A stretch of DNA of 64,000 nt from Psychrobacter immobilis (lineage in GTDB: Bacteria; Pseudomonadota; Gammaproteobacteria; Pseudomonadales; Moraxellaceae): positions 1 to 64,000 of the forward strand of contig NZ_CAJGZJ010000010.1 in assembly GCF_904846225.1 (NCBI RefSeq). Reading direction: 5' to 3'. Shown here in pieces: positions 60,230-64,000 of the stretch (position 1 is the first letter of the stretch; every line of letters begins with the position of its first letter). The position numbers and the translations under genes are program-made. Under the pieces are notes generated by a model that saw only the letters and a list, made by a program, of their open reading frames with translations, did no database searches and had not been told where the DNA came from.

Positions 60230-61909
60230 TTATTTAACATCGGTTAACAAACTACGGGCATGGTCACGAGTAACGTCAGTAATAGTCACGCCGCCTGACA
60301 TACGTGCCAGCTCATCGACTTGCGCCGTATCGGTCAATATCAACAGCTCGCTTTCGGTCTGCTCCTGATGGTGCTTCTGTACCAAGATATGCTGATGTGC
60401 TTGTGCCGCTACTTGTGCTTGGTGCGTAATGGCCAGTAATTGCTGCGTTTGTCCAAGCTCGCGTAACAGCTCACCGACCACTTGCGCAGTACCGCCACTG
60501 ATACCGACATCCACCTCATCAAATACTAGCATAGGTTTGGCCGCATTATTATCAGCATTGGTTGCTTGTAGTACTTGCATCACCAGCGCCATGCGTGACA
60601 ACTCGCCACCTGATGCGATTTTATGTAGTGGCTGCATCGGCATGCCCACATTGGCACTAAACAATAAGTCAATATCAAAGCAACCTTGCGCATTATACAG
60701 GCTCGTTTCTGCTTTTTTGGTAAAGACGAATTCACAGCGCGCATTGGGCAAGGCAAGAGGTTGTAATTGTTTGATGAGCTGTTCGGTGACTACTGGCGCC
60801 GCTTTTGAGCGCGCCTTATTCAATTGTGTGGCAAATGCTACATACTCTTGCCACGCTTGCTCGATTTGTACCGCCATCGCGTCACTGCTTGGCTCGTTCT
60901 CTAACTGCTCTAGTTGTTCTTGCCAGCCTTTTGCTTCGGTCACCAAATCACCAGCTGGCAAGTTATGCTTGCGTGATAATCGATGGCCTAGGCTGATTAA
61001 GCTGTCTAATGATTGCAGACGCTCAGGATCGGGCAGTTGCTGCTCTGCATAATCTGACAGTAATCCGGTCACCTCAGTGATTTGCTGTTGCGCTAAATGC
61101 AGTTGTTCAGAGGCTTGCTCAAAGGTTTGGCTGACACCTACTTGATGATCACAGAGCTTGATTGCTTGTCCTAGTAGCGTCATGACATCTGGCTCATCGG
61201 TATCATTGTCGAGCAGATGCAAACCATGACTGGCCTCCGTCATCAGCGCTTCGATGTTCGACAGCTCTTCGTGTTCTGATTCGACATCTGCATAGTTGAC
61301 GGCGAGCAGTGGCGTAATGTCTGCCAGTTGATTTTGCAACAGTAGGATACGATCTTGACGCTGCGCTTCACGGCTGGCAATGTCATCAGCCCGGCGTTTT
61401 AGCTGTTGATACTGCTGATAGCTACTGGCTGTTTGTGTGGCAAGTGGGGTTATCTGCGCCATCTCATCAAGCCATTGCACCACAAACTGTGGTTTAAGCA
61501 GTGCTTGCTGAGCATGTTGGCTATGAATATTGACCAGCAATGCCCCTAAGCCTTTTAGTTCAGCCAAACTGACAGGCGTTCCATTTAACCACGCTTTAGA
61601 GCGACCAGTATTGCTCAATTGACGACGAATCAGCACTTCTGGTTCTTCTAGCGGCCGCTCATTTCTTGCGAACCAATCAGCGACGACGGGGTTATTTTCT
61701 ACCTCAAACTGCGCATAAATATCTGCATGCGCCGCCCCGTGTCTGACCATCGCACTGTCCGCGCGTTCGCCCACACATAAGGATAGCGCATCAAGTAATA
61801 ACGACTTTCCTGCGCCCGTTTCACCAGTGATGACATTAAAGCCAGCCGCAACGTTCAGCTCGTGCTGAGCGATCAACGCAAACTGATGTAAAGTGAGTGA
61901 TACTAGCAT
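60230..61909 (-). CDS. recN: DNA repair protein RecN
   Basis: About 559 aa SMC-like ATPase. N-terminal LVSLTLHQFALIAQHELN and Walker A GETGAGKSLLLDAL (about 30-43) are followed by a coiled-coil middle (about 160-360). The C-terminal half has the signature SGGELSRMALVMQVL, Walker B PMLVFDEVDVGISG and the D/H-loop LAITHQAQVAAQAHQH. RecN organises double-strand break repair. ATG 61909 follows GAGAGG, so TTG 61912 is not used. It is usually LexA-controlled; I could not identify a clear SOS box upstream. Confidence 0.95.
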   Translation of the reverse strand: MLVSLTLHQFALIAQHELNVAAGFNVITGETGAGKSLLLDALSLCVGERADSAMVRHGAAHADIYAQFEVENNPVVADWFARNERPLEEPEVLIRRQLSNTGRSKAWLNGTPVSLAELKGLGALLVNIHSQHAQQALLKPQFVVQWLDEMAQITPLATQTASSYQQYQQLKRRADDIASREAQRQDRILLLQNQLADITPLLAVNYADVESEHEELSNIEALMTEASHGLHLLDNDTDEPDVMTLLGQAIKLCDHQVGVSQTFEQASEQLHLAQQQITEVTGLLSDYAEQQLPDPERLQSLDSLISLGHRLSRKHNLPAGDLVTEAKGWQEQLEQLENEPSSDAMAVQIEQAWQEYVAFATQLNKARSKAAPVVTEQLIKQLQPLALPNARCEFVFTKKAETSLYNAQGCFDIDLLFSANVGMPMQPLHKIASGGELSRMALVMQVLQATNADNNAAKPMLVFDEVDVGISGGTAQVVGELLRELGQTQQLLAITHQAQVAAQAHQHILVQKHHQEQTESELLILTDTAQVDELARMSGGVTITDVTRDHARSLLTDVK

Positions 61910-62141
61910 CAACGCCTCTCATGACAGACAATGAACCTCACCTATTAGGCTAGGAGGTCATATCTAAAATAGGATGTATAAAGAAATGAAACGGTTCAGT
62001 TACTCGTACTAATAAATAAATGAGGTTGGCAAATATTATGGTGTTAAATACGTTTAAATACAAATAGTAAAGACAATGAATCCTATAAATTGATTCAACA
62101 CGTCCCAAATAAAACCATTAAAAACTGACGGTTAATGGATA

Positions 62142-62290
62142 CTATAGTCAGGTCAATATAGAAAAGAGACAACGGGGCTGGGATGAATTTTTTGTTGCCT
62201 CTGTCTGCGCAGGCACAGCAAGCAAGAAAAATTTACCCCAGTCACGCAGGGTAGTATCGTGTATCCATTTTATTCAGTATCGACTATATC
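62142..62290 (-). repeat. Intergenic hairpin repeat, copy 11
   Basis: The outer ends CTATAGTCAGG and TATCGACTATATC are intact. The arms CTGGGATGAATTTTT (62178 onward) and AAAAATTTACCCCAG (ending 62241) pair with G-T-type differences around the core. It lies in the 845-bp gap between divergent recN and ppnP. Confidence 0.88.
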
Positions 62291-62539
62291 ATGACATCAA
62301 TATCAATGATAAAAGTGAGTCAGTCAGCTAAAATAAAACCGATCAGGGCGCACTCAAGTCACGATAAAAAACGACCTTAAACATTTATAAGTAAAAAGTG
62401 GCAAGCGTCATATCAGATAGCGTTTACTGGTCGCTGTAACAAATTTTATAGATATAATGTGGTAGCATAATCTCACATAATGATAAACTCTTACCATTAG
62501 TTTTACACATCCTCCTACATGACAACGAGTCATCATCTC

Positions 62540-62754
62540 GTAAAATTAGAGATATAGAGTAGGAAGCGTATGCAAATCAGTTATGATGTCAGAACATTTT
62601 TATAGAACCTGTCCCTATATTTAGAGCGCAGGCATCTAACCTAAAAGAATGCATCTCTATCGTAGAGTGCTTCTTCAGAAACGCACACTCTAGCTGACTT
62701 AAATCAGTTACTTATTTTTTAGTTTTGCAATAATTATTTGATAAGGAAGCCACT
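62540..62754 (+). promoter_or_regulatory. Possible ppnP leader with mini-ORF and hairpin
   Basis: AGTAGGAAGCG precedes an 11-codon frame (MQISYDVRTFL, starting ATG 62571 and ending with TAG at about 62606). Downstream the hairpin TAGAGTGC/GCACACTCTA lies at about 62663-62693, then an A+T-rich stretch to the ppnP start at 62755. The rest of the gap upstream to recN holds repeat copy 11 and nothing else recognisable. A regulatory role is a guess. Confidence 0.35.
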
Positions 62755-63090
62755 ATGACAGCGGCGCAATTTACCAATGTAACAGTCAACGCCCAAGCGA
62801 CAGTATCTTATGATGGTCGTTGTTCAAGCCATACCATTATGTTCGAGGATGGTCGCCATAAAACACTAGGCGTTATTTTGCCCTGTGATAATTTGGTCGA
62901 GCATTATCACTTTAGTACCAATACCTCTGAGCGTATTGAAATTATTAGTGGAGAATGTGAAGTCAAAATAAATGGCGATGAAGAGTTCAGCTATTATCGT
63001 GCTGGTCAATCATTCGTGGTCGAAGGTAATAGCGGATTTAATCTACGTACTGAAGAAATCGTGCAGTATGTTTGCCACTTAGAAGGTTAG
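62755..63090 (+). CDS. ppnP: Pyrimidine/purine nucleoside phosphorylase PpnP
   Basis: 111 aa cupin-fold enzyme (formerly YaiE). KTLGVILPCDNLVEHYHFSTNTSERIEIISGECEVKI (spread over about 42-77) and YRAGQSFVVEGNSGFNLRTEEIVQYVCHL match the family, including the Glu of SERIEIISG and the short double-stranded beta-helix pattern. It splits nucleosides with phosphate, giving free bases and (deoxy)ribose-1-phosphate. The AAGGAAGCC ribosome-binding site precedes ATG 62755. It is monocistronic with a terminator. Confidence 0.92.
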   Translation: MTAAQFTNVTVNAQATVSYDGRCSSHTIMFEDGRHKTLGVILPCDNLVEHYHFSTNTSERIEIISGECEVKINGDEEFSYYRAGQSFVVEGNSGFNLRTEEIVQYVCHLEG

Positions 63091-63120
63091 TTTGATTGCC
63101 ACTTAGAATGCTAACTTGAT
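63073..63120. repeat. Two diverged ~24-bp direct repeats at the ppnP 3' end
   Basis: TGCCACTTAGAA followed by a similar GTTAGTTTGAT/GCTAACTTGAT occurs twice with a period of about 24 bases, the second copy lying past the stop codon. Confidence 0.7.
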
Positions 63121-63183
63121 GGCCGGCACGAAAAGTTAAAATCATAACGTAGTGCGCTACCACATCAAACGTGAATGACTCAA

Positions 63184-63227
63184 AAAAATAAACAATATCA
63201 AAGTGGTATTGTTTATTTCTTTTTTTG
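63184..63227 (+). terminator. Terminator after ppnP
   Basis: AAATAAACAATA pairs with TATTGTTTATTT, followed by CTTTTTTTG. Confidence 0.88.
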
Positions 63228-63334
63228 ATCTAGATTATTGACAACCAGTCATCGATTAGTTGCTACAATTACACCAACACCTCTTTTTTATTCTATCGCA
63301 TTACGCGATACCACTTATATTCAATAGGCCTATT

Positions 63335-64000
63335 ATGGCAAAACCCATTTATTTTTATGGCATTCATGCGATTGATGCCTTACTTGAACATCGTCCTCTT
63401 GATGGGCTTAGCTTATTTGTACAGCAAGGACGCGAGAGCGATGGTCACGTAAAAACCATCATGGCGCAAGCGGACGCCAATGGTATCAGCATTCAAGCGG
63501 CGCAAAAAGATAAGCTAACGCAACTGTGTGGTAGCCCGCAACATCAAGGTGTTGTGCTACATGCTCGACCGTTAGGCTTCGCTGATGAAGGATTGCTTGA
63601 TACGATTGCTGGGCGTGAGCAGTGCTTATTATTGGTACTCGATCAAATCACCGATGCGCATAATTTTGGTGCTTGTTTGCGTACGGCAGTGGCGATGGGC
63701 GTTGATGCGGTGGTTTGTCCAAAACATCATGCAGCCAGCCTCACACCAACCGTTGCCAAAGTCTCAGTTGGCGCGGCAGAAATGATGCCAATTATCAGCG
63801 TCACCAATTTGGCACGTGCGCTCTCACAAATCAAAAGCGCAGGCGTATTTGTCTTTGGGACGGCGCTTGATGCAGATGCCAAACCGATACATGCTGCTGA
63901 TTTGACTGGCAAGACGGCGATTATCATGGGCTCAGAAGGAGAGGGAATGCGCCGCTTGACCACAGAGAGCTGTGATGAGCTGGTTTATATTCCGATGTCA
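63335..64000 (+). CDS. rlmB: 23S rRNA (Gm2251) 2'-O-methyltransferase RlmB, partial
   Basis: The reading frame is open from ATG 63335 to the window edge (222 codons, no stop). The N-terminal substrate-binding domain starts AKPIYFYGIHAIDALLEHRP. The SPOUT/TrmH domain shows LDQITDAHNFGACLRTA (motif 1), HHAASLTPTVAKVSVGAAE and the SAM-binding knot IIMGSEGEGMRRLT then CDELVYIPMS. RlmB methylates the ribosomal P-loop G2251. Only the last ~25 residues (C-terminal end of motif 3) are missing. TAGGCC lies just before the ATG. Confidence 0.94.
   Translation, partial: MAKPIYFYGIHAIDALLEHRPLDGLSLFVQQGRESDGHVKTIMAQADANGISIQAAQKDKLTQLCGSPQHQGVVLHARPLGFADEGLLDTIAGREQCLLLVLDQITDAHNFGACLRTAVAMGVDAVVCPKHHAASLTPTVAKVSVGAAEMMPIISVTNLARALSQIKSAGVFVFGTALDADAKPIHAADLTGKTAIIMGSEGEGMRRLTTESCDELVYIPMS

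Noticed and set aside
60429..61052. 207-codon frame opposite recN
   Set aside because: Ser/Cys-rich antisense frame; recN on the other strand is unambiguous.

Overview
The window looks like chromosomal DNA of a Moraxellaceae gammaproteobacterium, most like Psychrobacter. This is inferred from moderate-to-low GC, the set of gammaproteobacterial housekeeping genes (lptFG next to pepA-holC, xerD, ruvX-algH, recN, dsbB, erpA, gshA, mpl), a Moraxella-type lipoprotein esterase, and a dense family of intergenic hairpin repeats. No rRNA, tRNA, CRISPR array, prophage or intact insertion sequence was seen.

Layout. 1-6.3 kb: a 10-bp tandem array, an AT-rich orphan gene, two medium-chain reductases (AcuI-like and ETR-like), and a three-gene membrane operon (DUF2157, DUF4401, GDYXXLXY). 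7.1-13 kb: a complete oligopeptide importer operon, oppABCDF. 13-26.5 kb: Asp/Glu racemase-like enzyme, MATE exporter, lipoprotein esterase, nitronate monooxygenase-like enzyme, an AT-rich two-gene island coding for a coiled-coil membrane protein and a small Cys-containing protein, thioesterase, YheT, YigZ, RsuA, an enlarged DsbC-like lipoprotein and a DUF2939 protein. 26.9-41.9 kb: dnaJ, dapB, a secretin-N-like secreted protein, ornithine/lysine decarboxylase, def, a GlsB-type protein, mpl, an NlpE-like lipoprotein, dsbB, gshA, erpA and an ABC-F ATPase. 41.9-50.8 kb: RlpA-like protein, two tandem Bor-like lipoproteins, cbpA-cbpM, an MFS exporter, sstT, holC, pepA. 51-64 kb: cysteine hydrolase, lptFG, a small-type methyltransferase, a nuclease/metallopeptidase fusion, xerD, tusA, ruvX, algH, recN, ppnP and the start of rlmB.

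How the genes fit together. The window covers peptide import (Opp) and breakdown (PepA), periplasmic thiol chemistry (DsbB and the DsbC-like protein), proteostasis (DnaJ, CbpA with its modulator CbpM), envelope building (LptFG, Mpl, DapB), Fe-S delivery (ErpA), glutathione synthesis (GshA), and chromosome maintenance (XerD, RuvX, RecN, HolC). Two perfect matches to the ParB-binding consensus (parS) lie inside the coding sequences of yigZ and the ABC-F gene, which suggests the region is on the origin-proximal side of the chromosome.

The two strongest leads are these. (1) Eleven copies of a ~140-150 bp intergenic repeat keep a long hairpin by paired changes in both arms while the arm sequence itself varies. 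Two inverted copies are almost identical, which points to recent spread or gene conversion. (2) A single AT-rich gene beside xerD fuses a PD-(D/E)XK nuclease-like domain to an ImmA/IrrE-type HExxH metallopeptidase, a plausible uncharacterised defence or stress-response protein. A second AT-rich module at 19.1-20.6 kb is a weaker candidate.
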